NCBI GenBank assembly: GCA_002353555.1
Contig: DEJO01000037.1
Span: 1 to 27,587 of the forward strand
Length of the DNA: 27,587 nucleotides
Reading direction: 5' to 3'
Origin: Prevotella sp. UBA2746
Lineage (GTDB): Bacteria; Bacteroidota; Bacteroidia; Bacteroidales; Bacteroidaceae
Shown here: positions 17,101 to 22,950 of the stretch, in pieces
Position numbering within the stretch: position 1 is the stretch's first letter
Layout of the letters: every line of letters starts with the position of its first letter
Program-made: the position numbers and the translations under genes
The notes under the pieces: model-generated
What the model was told of the DNA's origin: nothing
Seen by the model: the letters and a program-made list of their open reading frames with translations, nothing else
Database searches by the model: none

Positions 17101-18494
17101 GAAAGCTCATGGAAGGCATTCTTCGCCTTATCCAACTCTGCCTCTGCAGTGTTGTTCATGACGTTGTATTCCTCCGTCACGCTCTTAGCCTCTCTGTAGG
17201 CTTGTGTTGCCAGTTGCTGACGTGCTCTGACATCATCAATCTTGTCGGCAAGGGTGGAGAGGACTCCTACGGCGCGGCTGCCATCCAGTCCCATGTCGTC
17301 GAGCATCTTCATCATCGTTTGAGGATCAGCACGTTTCAGACTGTCTGCCAGTGCGAGGACGGCACCGTTGGCATCAGTCTTCACAAGGTCAGCGAACTTC
17401 TTTACATCCATGCCGGCAATCTTGGCGAACTTCGCCGTGTCAGTCTGCATCTTGACCAACATATTGCCGAAGGCTGTAGCCGCCATCTCGTCACGCAACA
17501 GGTTCTCGTCCATGACGGCACCGAAGCCCATGATCTGCGCCTGTGTCAGCCCCATCTGCTTACCAAAGCCGGCAACGCGTGCCGTGAAGTCGACGAGGTA
17601 GCCTGCGTTGGCACTGGAGTTTTGTGCCAGCTCGTTGACAGCAGAACCCGTTGCCAGCATGGCACCGCGCAGTCCCATCTTGTCATCCTCGCCGAAAGCC
17701 ATAGCCAGTTTACCGATGCTGTCAATGGCACCTTCACCAAGGTCATCTCCGAGAGCCACCTTAATCATGTTGCCTGCTTCGACGAATTCTAAGATGTCTT
17801 TCTTGGAGGTCTTACCAAGACGACCTGCGGCGCCAGCTAACTCGTTGAGTTCCTCTCGGCTGGTGCGGGTATCCATTTTCTTCAGTTCCTCATTGAGGTC
17901 TCTGACGGCAGCTTCAGTCATGCCGGTATATTTGCGGGTGTCCGCCATTGCCTCTTCCATCTTGGCGTAGTCAGCAACGGAGTTGCGTACGGTCTGGCTG
18001 ATACCTGTGATGGATTGGAACAGTATTAAGACACCACCCCAAGAATCGTTCAGGAACTTAAAGAATCGTGAAAAAATACTCTTAGACTGCACAGTCGCTG
18101 CAGTATATTCGTTCATTTCCCGCTTGGCTGCTTTAATTCTCTCAGCCAAGGCGTTCCATTCTTTAGAGTTCTTAGTTACGCTTCCATCCCGCATCAGGCG
18201 GTTAAGGCTCCTTACTTCTGCCTGAAGTTCTTTGTAGTTTTTTTGTGATAGGTCGTCCATGGCTTTAGAAAGCCCTTTGACGTGTTTTTCTTCTTTTTTC
18301 AATGCGTCGGTAACTACTTTTAGCTTCCGTTCTGCCGCTGCAATTTGTTCCTTTGTTGCACCCGAATCTTTTTTCTTTAGTTTTATGACTTCTTCTGTGG
18401 CAGCCTTGACTTCACGTTCAAGTTGCTTAACGCTGGCTTCTGCTTTTTGCTTATTGACCTCGATGACAGCCTGGAATCTCTCTGTATTTGCCAT
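14127..18494 (-). CDS. Phage tail tape measure protein
   Basis: 1,455 aa. It sets tail length and occupies the tail lumen. Residues 1-140 are Lys/Glu-rich coiled coil. A TP901-type core follows at about 165-460 (YAKMEEAMADTRKYTGM, ELNELAGAAGRLGKTS, GLDGSRAVGVLSTLADKI). Hydrophobic helices lie at about 480-620. A Gly/Ser/Thr-rich linker (about 840-880) precedes a second coiled-coil part. A C-terminal hydrophobic stretch (IAQAIASTAMAAINAYASAS) is followed by a GEFVANHEAVNNRNL segment typical of Bacteroidales tape measures. By the usual 0.15 nm per residue the tail would be about 200 nm, so this is a long-tailed phage. Confidence 0.93.
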   Translation of the reverse strand: MANTERFQAVIEVNKQKAEASVKQLEREVKAATEEVIKLKKKDSGATKEQIAAAERKLKVVTDALKKEEKHVKGLSKAMDDLSQKNYKELQAEVRSLNRLMRDGSVTKNSKEWNALAERIKAAKREMNEYTAATVQSKSIFSRFFKFLNDSWGGVLILFQSITGISQTVRNSVADYAKMEEAMADTRKYTGMTEAAVRDLNEELKKMDTRTSREELNELAGAAGRLGKTSKKDILEFVEAGNMIKVALGDDLGEGAIDSIGKLAMAFGEDDKMGLRGAMLATGSAVNELAQNSSANAGYLVDFTARVAGFGKQMGLTQAQIMGFGAVMDENLLRDEMAATAFGNMLVKMQTDTAKFAKIAGMDVKKFADLVKTDANGAVLALADSLKRADPQTMMKMLDDMGLDGSRAVGVLSTLADKIDDVRARQQLATQAYREAKSVTEEYNVMNNTAEAELDKAKNAFHELSVELGERLKPVVTYTISAGGLLVKTLLAITTFLGENGKAVLRYATYIAMLTAIWKAQTIALKAETALLAMRTAVQKSALAVEKAFAAAAMFTRNVLLALQLTWTLLTKGVQAYTVALRAAKMASLTNPWTALATVLLTVGVAIYEITSRMNENAEAAKKAKDATNEFVLQQQVMKSVNEEANKSVAEELSRFKQLRKTLEDNKAKLEDRKKALAEIKKIVPEYHGQLTAENRLINSNTSALDGYITNLIRAARARAAFNKMTEIQENSLGHEQLLQGRRDNQKWVDKQLAQKGLVDGNQLQYNGYGGTYSIVNRDGKFVKSITREEGRQIEHLQNLEKYNTKRIEQEQTILRINQKNTEFLEKQVKLNGGGSLLTSPTTPTVRTGGGGGTYTGSSNKGKGGSSGSPKAETARKKLDAEQRKAYKKEMDAAKAHNAQMLALNTMAYAQGDVDYLSYLDNHHQLTLEGYDRQIAVAKKFGQETGEIEKKKADEILKYEQEITKAQLSEIRRRTALEKAAAKVDFNDRSSVAYQNEDLLNERLFQIEMEGLRQRLAVTGKGTQEYFDIQSELTERSLQHQSDLHEKYIERLQHYREQFGMQDFKAQENAAILGINNMYQELVKTGEMTKEELQELIDKVHEYYAALQQGQDSKQAKFDEKVSSMINKAKEGNQDGYDPSQGLSFTNNPFVGLITNYRDTMAKLKELYGEDKENHAAYQQAKAEVTAEFLTNMVSQVQTAYDSVNQVMQAASSYYAAQSQYEQNVTAAKYDKEIEKAGNNEKKRKKLEEKKQKEMAAIKSKYNKKQMKIEIAQAIASTAMAAINAYASASKVSWILGPIAAAMATAAGMIQIAAIKKQHQAEEAGYYQGGFTGGKDYKKEAGVVHQGEFVANHEAVNNRNLQPLFSLLDHAQRNNSIGSLTGKDVTNVMGGPAAASVIAPVINVQVDNTELQESLKGMNGTVEKLTDYLEDPKPAVVSMEQLDREWRRWERIKNR

Positions 18495-18560
18495 AAATAA
18501 AAAACGGTATATTTGATTTTTTGCAAATATACCGTTATAGGATTCATATTGAAAATACAG

Positions 18561-18923
18561 CTATTTCCCATATATCATCGACTTTCGCCACGCTTTATAC
18601 TCCTGATTGAATAGTTCAAAGACTTTGTCAACTTTATCTTCTAGTTCCTCCTTCGAATTCGCTTCAAGATACTCTTCCCTTTTTAATATATCGCAACGTA
18701 CCTGGGCTGTATATTGATTGTATTCTCTAAGATGGTGAGCCCAGAGCACCCGGCTACGGAACATGCTGTCTGACATATTGCGCAGGCGTATACGCTGCAC
18801 TCCTTCAGGCAACGAAGATCCGTCAGAGAATACATTGCCGATTCCCTTCCCTGCCTGTATTAGCAGCCATATTATAGCTACAGGCACTATCAGCATCCAA
18901 ATATCTGTCGGTACGAAGAACAT
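18561..18923 (-). CDS. Small phage protein with one N-terminal membrane helix
   Basis: 120 aa. Residues 8-26 form one hydrophobic helix (WMLIVPVAIIWLLIQAGKG), followed by a charged, mainly helical domain with many Arg, Glu and Tyr. I do not recognise a family. It precedes the tape measure gene by 66 nt, so it may be a tail-assembly-associated or membrane protein, or a moron gene. The ATG is supported by the absence of further upstream coding potential. Confidence 0.65.
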   Translation of the reverse strand: MFFVPTDIWMLIVPVAIIWLLIQAGKGIGNVFSDGSSLPEGVQRIRLRNMSDSMFRSRVLWAHHLREYNQYTAQVRCDILKREEYLEANSKEELEDKVDKVFELFNQEYKAWRKSMIYGK

Positions 18924-18951
18924 AGTTGTATCATTTTAGATTCTAAGAAGT

Positions 18952-18981
18952 GCCCCGGCGCAGGTTCATGCGCTACGGGGC
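18952..18981 (-). terminator. GC-rich hairpin upstream of the one-TM gene
   Basis: GCCCCG plus GCGC pairs with GCGC plus CGGGGC, interrupted by a 2-nt bulge, around an 8-nt loop. It lies in the 114-nt gap between the DUF5053-like gene and the one-TM gene. No T tract follows on the minus strand, so it may act as an RNA-stabilising stem rather than a terminator. Confidence 0.35.
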
Positions 18982-19037
18982 TGTGCGCCCGCAGGCGAAC
19001 GAGCGACTTTTGTCAACAGGGGAGTTACACCCTCGCC

Positions 19038-19295
19038 TTATATTTCTATCGTATCTGCAGCCCTGCGTATGCGGTCTGCAAGGTCGCAAAGTGCAGCTCT
19101 GAACTGCATGCGCTCTTCAAGATTGAATTCTGTCGGTTTCCCATTTCCGTCGATTCCCTTCATCTTGTTGTAGAACCATGAAGCAGACTTGTCGAAATAT
19201 GTTCGTGCAAGATTGCCCCAGGTGATGGCATCGAAGATATCGTCCATCTGCTGGTACATTGTCATACGTTTTGTTTTGGTTGCTGTTGTTTCCAT
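19038..19295 (-). CDS. DUF5053-like small phage protein
   Basis: 85 aa. The core (MDDIFDAITWGNLARTYFDKSASWFYNKMKG, then CDLADRIRRAADTIEI at the end) matches what I recall of the DUF5053 family, small proteins of Bacteroidales phages and mobile elements with no known function. The W-x-N-x-A-R-x-Y-F-x-K-S-x-S-W segment looks like a small helix-turn-helix, so DNA binding is possible. A second Met at residue 12 is an alternative start. It is the second gene of the unit driven by the operator-bearing promoter near 19.5 kb. Confidence 0.7.
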   Translation of the reverse strand: METTATKTKRMTMYQQMDDIFDAITWGNLARTYFDKSASWFYNKMKGIDGNGKPTEFNLEERMQFRAALCDLADRIRRAADTIEI

Positions 19296-19312
19296 ATTGC
19301 TGTTTGTTTTAG

Positions 19313-19340
19313 AAGCCCCGCCCGCTTTGGAGCGGGGCTT
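19313..19340 (-). terminator. Strong 9-bp hairpin between two small genes
   Basis: AAGCCCCGC (19313-19321) pairs perfectly with GCGGGGCTT (19332-19340) around a 10-nt loop. It sits 5 nt after the stop of the 44-aa gene. The sequence after it on the minus strand is A-rich rather than T-rich, so it may be a partial terminator or a transcript-protecting stem. Confidence 0.45.
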
Positions 19341-19345
19341 GTTTG

Positions 19346-19480
19346 TTAATCGTAAATCATTTCTTCAAAGAGGATTATTGCGTATCTTCGCAATTCCTTG
19401 CTTTTGTTGTGATAGGAACTTTTGTAATTCCTGATTGCCTCAATGAGGTCATTTTCTTGTTCTGTGATTTCTTTCTTCAT
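19346..19480 (-). CDS. 44-aa hypothetical phage protein
   Basis: This ORF begins MKKEITEQENDLIEAIRNYK and ends EEMIYD at a TAA. It is charged and predicted to be almost entirely helical. It is supported by a full promoter with operator-like repeats ending 28 bp upstream of the ATG, and by a strong hairpin right after its stop. I do not recognise a family. As first gene of a controlled unit it could be a small regulator or moron product, which is inference only. Confidence 0.6.
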   Translation of the reverse strand: MKKEITEQENDLIEAIRNYKSSYHNKSKELRRYAIILFEEMIYD

Positions 19481-19507
19481 TTTTGTAACTCTTTATTTTT
19501 GACACTA

Positions 19508-19539
19508 CAAAGATAGTGTAAAAAATTACACTATCCAAA
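19508..19539 (-). promoter_or_regulatory. Promoter of the 44-aa gene/DUF5053 unit
   Basis: On the minus strand TTTG (19536-19539), a 20-nt spacer and TATCTTTG (19508-19515) give a perfect Bacteroidetes promoter. The start site would be near 19501, about 20 nt before the ATG at 19480. The spacer is filled by the inverted repeat described separately. Confidence 0.7.
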
Positions 19540-19565
19540 TTTTTAGTGCAAAAAATTACACTAAA
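19512..19565. promoter_or_regulatory. Twin inverted-repeat operators, 30 bp apart
   Basis: Site one is a perfect 10-bp inverted repeat, GATAGTGTAA (19512-19521) and TTACACTATC (19526-19535), with an AAAA centre, lying between the -33 and -7 boxes. Site two (19542-19565) has arms TTTAGTG and CACTAAA around the same AAAA-centred core with one mismatch. The centres are 30 bp apart, close to three helical turns, which fits cooperative binding by a dimeric repressor. The repressor gene is not in the window. Confidence 0.6.
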
Positions 19566-19594
19566 TCTAAACTTTAACTTTCGTTTACAAAAAT

Positions 19595-19622
19595 AAGCCC
19601 CGATGTTCACGCATCAGGACTT
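19595..19622 (-). terminator. Hairpin with T tract, second terminator-like element
   Basis: AAGccCCGATG-like left arm and CATCAGGACTT right arm pair with two internal C-A mismatches around a 6-nt loop. On the minus strand it is followed by ATTTTTG. It lies between the tandem 21-bp repeats and the operator region. Its arms resemble those of the nearby terminator at 19683-19710. Confidence 0.45.
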
Positions 19623-19636
19623 CTTGATTAAAAAGG

Positions 19637-19678
19637 TCAAGGGGTGCCTTTAACAAATCAAGGGGTGCCTTTAACAAA
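19637..19678. repeat. Perfect tandem duplication of a 21-bp unit
   Basis: The unit begins TCAAGGGGTGCC and ends TTTAACAAA. It occurs at 19637-19657 and again directly at 19658-19678 with no mismatch. It lies between two terminator-like hairpins. It contains no ORF that I would support. Confidence 0.8.
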
Positions 19679-19682
19679 AAAA

Positions 19683-19710
19683 AAGTCCCGCGCTTCACAG
19701 CGCAGGACTT
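19683..19710 (-). terminator. Intrinsic terminator of the lysis operon
   Basis: AAGTCC-C-GCGCT pairs with AGCGC-A-GGACTT (11 bp plus one C-A mismatch) around TCAC. On the minus strand the stem is followed by a run of nine T. It lies 39 nt past the stop of the spanin-like gene and ends that operon. Confidence 0.75.
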
Positions 19711-19748
19711 CAAATTCTTATTATCAATAACAAAATGACCTTCTACTT

Positions 19749-20234
19749 TCAGCCAGGGCGTCTTCGCCGGATCCAGAGGATAATCATGGCAGTCACTGCT
19801 ATTACGGCGGCTATCGTAGCACCAATCATTATCTTACCGTAATCACAGCAGAACTTCTGCCATTTGTTTAGCGGTTCCTTCTCCGGATATGGTACGGGGA
19901 TGGAGTCCCCTTTGATATATACAATGGATGTTGTTTTCTCACCTTGTGACTTCTCCTTCTTACGTTTGTCGCGCTCTATGAGCCATGCTTTCTCCTGCTG
20001 CAGGTTCTTGACCTTGATGCCGAGGGCAGCCAGTTCCGTGCTATCTACTTCACGGATGACTGTGGAGACCTCATTCCAGACAGAATCTACCTGACGAATG
20101 GTATCATGGATATTTTTAAATTCAGTGTGAGTCTGCCTGATGGGGACATACTCAGTATGCTTGCACGAGCACATGACGCATAGCAATCCGAGCACTGCCA
20201 GCAGGTAAAGTCCTATCAGCCTGTATCCTTTCAT
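19749..20234 (-). CDS. Probable unimolecular spanin (lipoprotein plus C-terminal TM)
   Basis: 161 aa. The N-terminal signal ends in a lipoprotein-like box (C-V-M-C-S-C, with Cys24 the likely lipidated residue). The central part (about 30-120) is charged and helical with coiled-coil character. A hydrophobic helix at about 133-152 (MIGATIAAVIAVTAMIILWI) is followed by a basic tail, RRRRPG. This topology, outer-membrane lipid anchor at one end and inner-membrane helix at the other, is that of a u-spanin, which fuses the two membranes in the last lysis step of phages of Gram-negative hosts. It overlaps the DUF5675 gene by ATGA and ends the holin-endolysin set. Spanin function is inferred from topology and context only. 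Confidence 0.65.
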   Translation of the reverse strand: MKGYRLIGLYLLAVLGLLCVMCSCKHTEYVPIRQTHTEFKNIHDTIRQVDSVWNEVSTVIREVDSTELAALGIKVKNLQQEKAWLIERDKRKKEKSQGEKTTSIVYIKGDSIPVPYPEKEPLNKWQKFCCDYGKIMIGATIAAVIAVTAMIILWIRRRRPG

Positions 20235-20698
20235 ACCTTTTTTCTGGTGATGTTAATGTAGATGTTACCTTTTGCGCCGCGCATGATATTGTACAGCTTC
20301 TCATAAGCCTGCTGGCTGTTCGTCACTTGTCCCTTGATGGTATTGTAGCCGACGATCAGACAACCGGCACTGTTCCGCTCGGTCCTGCCGATATGAATCA
20401 GGATACCTTCGTAGGCAGGGACGTCAAGCAGGCGTGGCACTCGTCCACCGCAGAACTTCATGTAGTAGGGCTTCAGCGAAAACTTCGGGCTGACAATGCC
20501 TAACGTCACCTTGTAGGTGCCGGTAGGGATGGCAGTCTGCGACTTCACCTTACGCTTCTGCAGCTCTGCCAGCGGCATATTCTTATCCAGTCCGCGGTCT
20601 GTGTCCTCTATGGTGTCACAGACATACTTGCCATCGACATACAGATGCCCGATGCAATAGGTGGCGCAGTTGTATGCGCGAATCAAATCTACGGTCAT
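20231..20698 (-). CDS. DUF5675-family protein, probable lysis/peptidoglycan-acting
   Basis: 155 aa. Family-like features: an N-terminal beta strand with G-H-L-Y-V-D-G-K-Y-V-C-D-T-I-E-D, then T-A-I-P-T-G-T-Y-K-V-T (about 55-65), then G-I-L-I-H-I-G and S-A-G-C-L-I-V-G (about 110-128). The His and the Cys in S-A-G-C recall the active-site layout of L,D-transpeptidase-like folds, so a peptidoglycan-directed activity is plausible, but the family's function is not settled. It lies between holin-like and spanin-like genes, with ATGA overlaps on both sides, which supports the endolysin role. No signal peptide, consistent with holin-dependent export. Confidence 0.75.
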   Translation of the reverse strand: MTVDLIRAYNCATYCIGHLYVDGKYVCDTIEDTDRGLDKNMPLAELQKRKVKSQTAIPTGTYKVTLGIVSPKFSLKPYYMKFCGGRVPRLLDVPAYEGILIHIGRTERNSAGCLIVGYNTIKGQVTNSQQAYEKLYNIMRGAKGNIYINITRKKV

Positions 20699-20973
20699 TG
20701 CTCTACCTCCTTATTATCATTTATTATTATACTTGTGTCACCCTTTTGAAACTTGACTTTCAAACCCAGCTCCACGGCACGGAAGCCATAGAGCAAGGTG
20801 GGGAACAGCAAAAGTTCTCCGACGGCTTTCAATACGGAGCCGTCAATGACCCCGGTCGGTGGGACGAGGAAACCGCCGACAATCAGCCCCACCGAAACGA
20901 AAAAGCAGATGGCTGCCACACCGCGGCTCAACCAGTGCTTTCCACATTTGTTTTTTAGATCTTTTGCACTCAT
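20695..20973 (-). CDS. Holin-like two-TM membrane protein
   Basis: 92 aa. Two hydrophobic helices lie at about 17-38 (SRGVAAICFFVSVGLIVGGF) and 48-68 (LKAVGELLLFPTLLYGFRAV), with a short polar loop and a charged C-terminal tail (KGDTSIIINDNKEVEQ). Size and layout fit class II holins. It starts in an ATGA overlap with the upstream gene and its stop overlaps the DUF5675 start, so the set is translated as one. No homology-level call is possible by eye. Confidence 0.65.
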   Translation of the reverse strand: MSAKDLKNKCGKHWLSRGVAAICFFVSVGLIVGGFLVPPTGVIDGSVLKAVGELLLFPTLLYGFRAVELGLKVKFQKGDTSIIINDNKEVEQ

Positions 20974-21443
20974 GGTATCATATATTTAGACCAATCTACT
21001 TTCTCTTTCTCTTCTCTGCCATTGGCGAGACACTGACAGAGATGTTCGTGTACGGACAATGCAAAAGAGACGACTTCATCAGCATCAGCGAACTGATACA
21101 TGATATAGTCGTCGTCAGTGCCGAGCTTCATAGTCGGCAGTGTGGCATCTTTATTGCCTATTGCGTTGGTATAAGCGAAGCTGATATCTCTCTGGTTCTC
21201 GGCTGAGAGCCAGACAGTGCGTCCCTTGTACCTCATGCCATGCAGGATGGCTTCTTTGACATTTTCGTTTATCTGGTCAAGAATCAGTTTCTTGACCTCG
21301 CTCTCCGATGGGATATGCTCAACTTCTTCGACGAAGACAAAGCCTTGTCCATCTTCCTCGACGTATCCATAGCATATCTCCCATCGTCTACGACCTATTT
21401 GGGTGATGCCGTCTCTTCTTTCAGAAGCTCCGATTTTCTTCAT
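20970..21443 (-). CDS. DUF4376-like phage protein
   Basis: 157 aa. The central block (ILHGMRYKGRTVWLSAENQRDISF, about 67-90) followed by a Tyr/Thr-rich strand segment and a C-terminal helix matches what I recall of DUF4376, found next to tail fibre genes in Bacteroidales phages and in some tail proteins. Its function is not known; a chaperone or structural role near the fibre would fit. It starts a run of four genes linked by ATGA overlaps and has its own -7 element. It is not an Avd protein by sequence. Confidence 0.6.
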   Translation of the reverse strand: MKKIGASERRDGITQIGRRRWEICYGYVEEDGQGFVFVEEVEHIPSESEVKKLILDQINENVKEAILHGMRYKGRTVWLSAENQRDISFAYTNAIGNKDATLPTMKLGTDDDYIMYQFADADEVVSFALSVHEHLCQCLANGREEKEKVDWSKYMIP

Positions 21444-21447
21444 ATCT

Positions 21448-21474
21448 CAGAGATTTTAATTCTCTGCAAAGATA
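21448..21474 (-). promoter_or_regulatory. Promoter -7 box plus leader hairpin of the lysis set
   Basis: On the minus strand TATCTTTG (21467-21474) matches the -7 element. No TTTG is found at the -33 distance; TTTT is the nearest (21495-21498). The leader would begin with a 6-bp stem, CAGAGA/TCTCTG (21448-21466). It would start the DUF4376-holin-endolysin-spanin transcript about 15-20 nt before the ATG at 21443. Confidence 0.45.
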
Positions 21475-21517
21475 TGAATCAGACCGGCAACTTGAAAATA
21501 CTAAGAAAAAGTTGCTT

Positions 21518-22855
21518 CTAAGTAAATCTATATTTGACCTTATTGCCGTCGAAGACCTCTCTTTCTATGACGGTCTCGAACGGGAATCCGTCTTCTATGT
21601 CACTGATTTGGTCAAGGATATTCTTCATTTCCTCACTTGCCGTGAAGAATTTCCCCCAGATCTTCTCGGCGGGATTGAAGAAACTTACCAAATATCGGCC
21701 TTCTCCTTGTGATGTTTTGATACCGGCTTCATAGTCGTGTATCTCAAGTTTCTCCCTGACGAGGTCTCCAAGACGCATCGTCTTGCCTGGAAAGCGTTTC
21801 TTTCCGTCTGCAGGGGTGTATACTACCCCCATCTCACTAAACTTTTTCATACGTTGTCCTGTTAATATATGGTATAGATGTTTACAGTCGGCGTGGACAG
21901 CCATCCCCTTGAAGGAGCCTATAATCTGCTGCCGGCGTTTGCGACTCTTTACTTTCGCCAGCTTCCTTGCAGCATTTTGTTTCGTCCGCTTGCGTAGAAG
22001 AGAATGGGAGCCGTAATGGATGTAGCCCAGGTAATCCAATCCTTCAGTTATTGGCCGCACGGCTTCTGACGGCTTCACCTTCAGCCCTATCCGTGCCATC
22101 GCTGCCACATGGATATTCCTTAACTCCCATAATTCTTTCTTTGTTCCGGCAAGCATCACCGTGTCATCGCAATACCTGTAATATAGGTAGTGCGTCTCAC
22201 CGTCTTTCTCATAGCTCTTGACGTGCTCCAGCATCTCCTTGTCGACTTCATTTAGATAGAGGTTGGCAAAACACTGGGAGGAGCGAAGTCCCTTGGATAA
22301 TCCGGAAGGCAACAAGGTAATAAAGTTGTCCAGCATCTGCAGCAGGACAGCATCTTTAACATATTCTCTGATGACCTTCTTCATCCTTTCCTGACTTATA
22401 CAGTCATAATAATGGTGTATGTCATTTTGATAATAGTAAAGAGATTGTTCCGGCGCATTGCTGATGTCATCCTCGACGATGTGGTGGAGCCAGTGCATGC
22501 CTCGTCCCTTGATGGACGCTGCCGAGTTCTTGATGAGCGTGGGGTATGTGTACTTCTCTACCACGACCATGATGGCATGGATTCCGATTCGCTTCACCAC
22601 AGTAGGAGCTTGCACGTCACGCTCTTTGGGTCCGTCGACGACATGGATGTTCTTGACGTCTTCTTTCCCTATCCGGAAAGAGCCTTCACCGATTTCTTTC
22701 TGCAGCTGCCGTACAATTGTTTCACGGTAAGGGAAGTATTTCTCTCTTTGTTTTACATGTTCGAGGTGACCGACGAGGTAGTCGAAACTCTCGAACATAT
22801 TCTCATCACTGACAATCTCAGGTATGAGGTTGTCAAGCGGAATTTGATTTGTCAT
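21518..22855 (-). CDS. DGR-type reverse transcriptase with extra C-terminal domain
   Basis: 445 aa. It copies template RNA into cDNA, with adenine misincorporation, to rewrite a variable region. RT blocks: RDVQAPTVVKRIG at 79-91 with fingers to 120; motif A QNDIHHYYD with Asp145; motif B G-L-R-S-S-Q at 189-194, the GxxxSQ form that marks DGR RTs (QGxxxSP in others); motif C Y-C-D-D at 228-231; and a thumb to about 330. Residues about 335-445 form an additional domain, D-L-V-R-E-K-L, G-R-Y-L-V-S-F-F, I-W-G-K-F-F-T, F-P-F-E-T-V-I, that is not part of standard DGR RTs and could be an OB-like nucleic-acid-binding domain. It follows the fibre gene with a 29-codon ORF between. No Avd gene is visible. 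Confidence 0.88.
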   Translation of the reverse strand: MTNQIPLDNLIPEIVSDENMFESFDYLVGHLEHVKQREKYFPYRETIVRQLQKEIGEGSFRIGKEDVKNIHVVDGPKERDVQAPTVVKRIGIHAIMVVVEKYTYPTLIKNSAASIKGRGMHWLHHIVEDDISNAPEQSLYYYQNDIHHYYDCISQERMKKVIREYVKDAVLLQMLDNFITLLPSGLSKGLRSSQCFANLYLNEVDKEMLEHVKSYEKDGETHYLYYRYCDDTVMLAGTKKELWELRNIHVAAMARIGLKVKPSEAVRPITEGLDYLGYIHYGSHSLLRKRTKQNAARKLAKVKSRKRRQQIIGSFKGMAVHADCKHLYHILTGQRMKKFSEMGVVYTPADGKKRFPGKTMRLGDLVREKLEIHDYEAGIKTSQGEGRYLVSFFNPAEKIWGKFFTASEEMKNILDQISDIEDGFPFETVIEREVFDGNKVKYRFT

Positions 22856-22860
22856 AGCCT

Positions 22861-22950
22861 TCAGGACTTCATGTTATGTTCCGGCTTTCCAATTCTCTCC
22901 ATTTCTTCAGCACTGGAAAGGTTGCTGTTGCCGAGGCTCAATCCTCTCAT
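22861..22950 (-). CDS. Possible 29-aa ORF coupled to the fibre gene stop
   Basis: An ATG overlaps the TGA stop of the fibre gene (ATGA), and the frame (starting MRGLSLGNS) ends at a TGA 5 nt before the RT start. The overlap would allow translational coupling between fibre and RT. The peptide has no recognised family, and its length is so short that chance cannot be excluded. Confidence 0.35.
   Translation of the reverse strand: MRGLSLGNSNLSSAEEMERIGKPEHNMKS

Noticed and set aside
19637..19678. Start of a CRISPR array
   Set aside because: The two copies are directly adjacent with no spacer, and there are no cas genes in the window.
21518..22855. Group II intron or retron reverse transcriptase
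   Set aside because: No maturase or HNH part, no intron ends or retron msr/msd-like region nearby, and motif B is the DGR form GxxxSQ.
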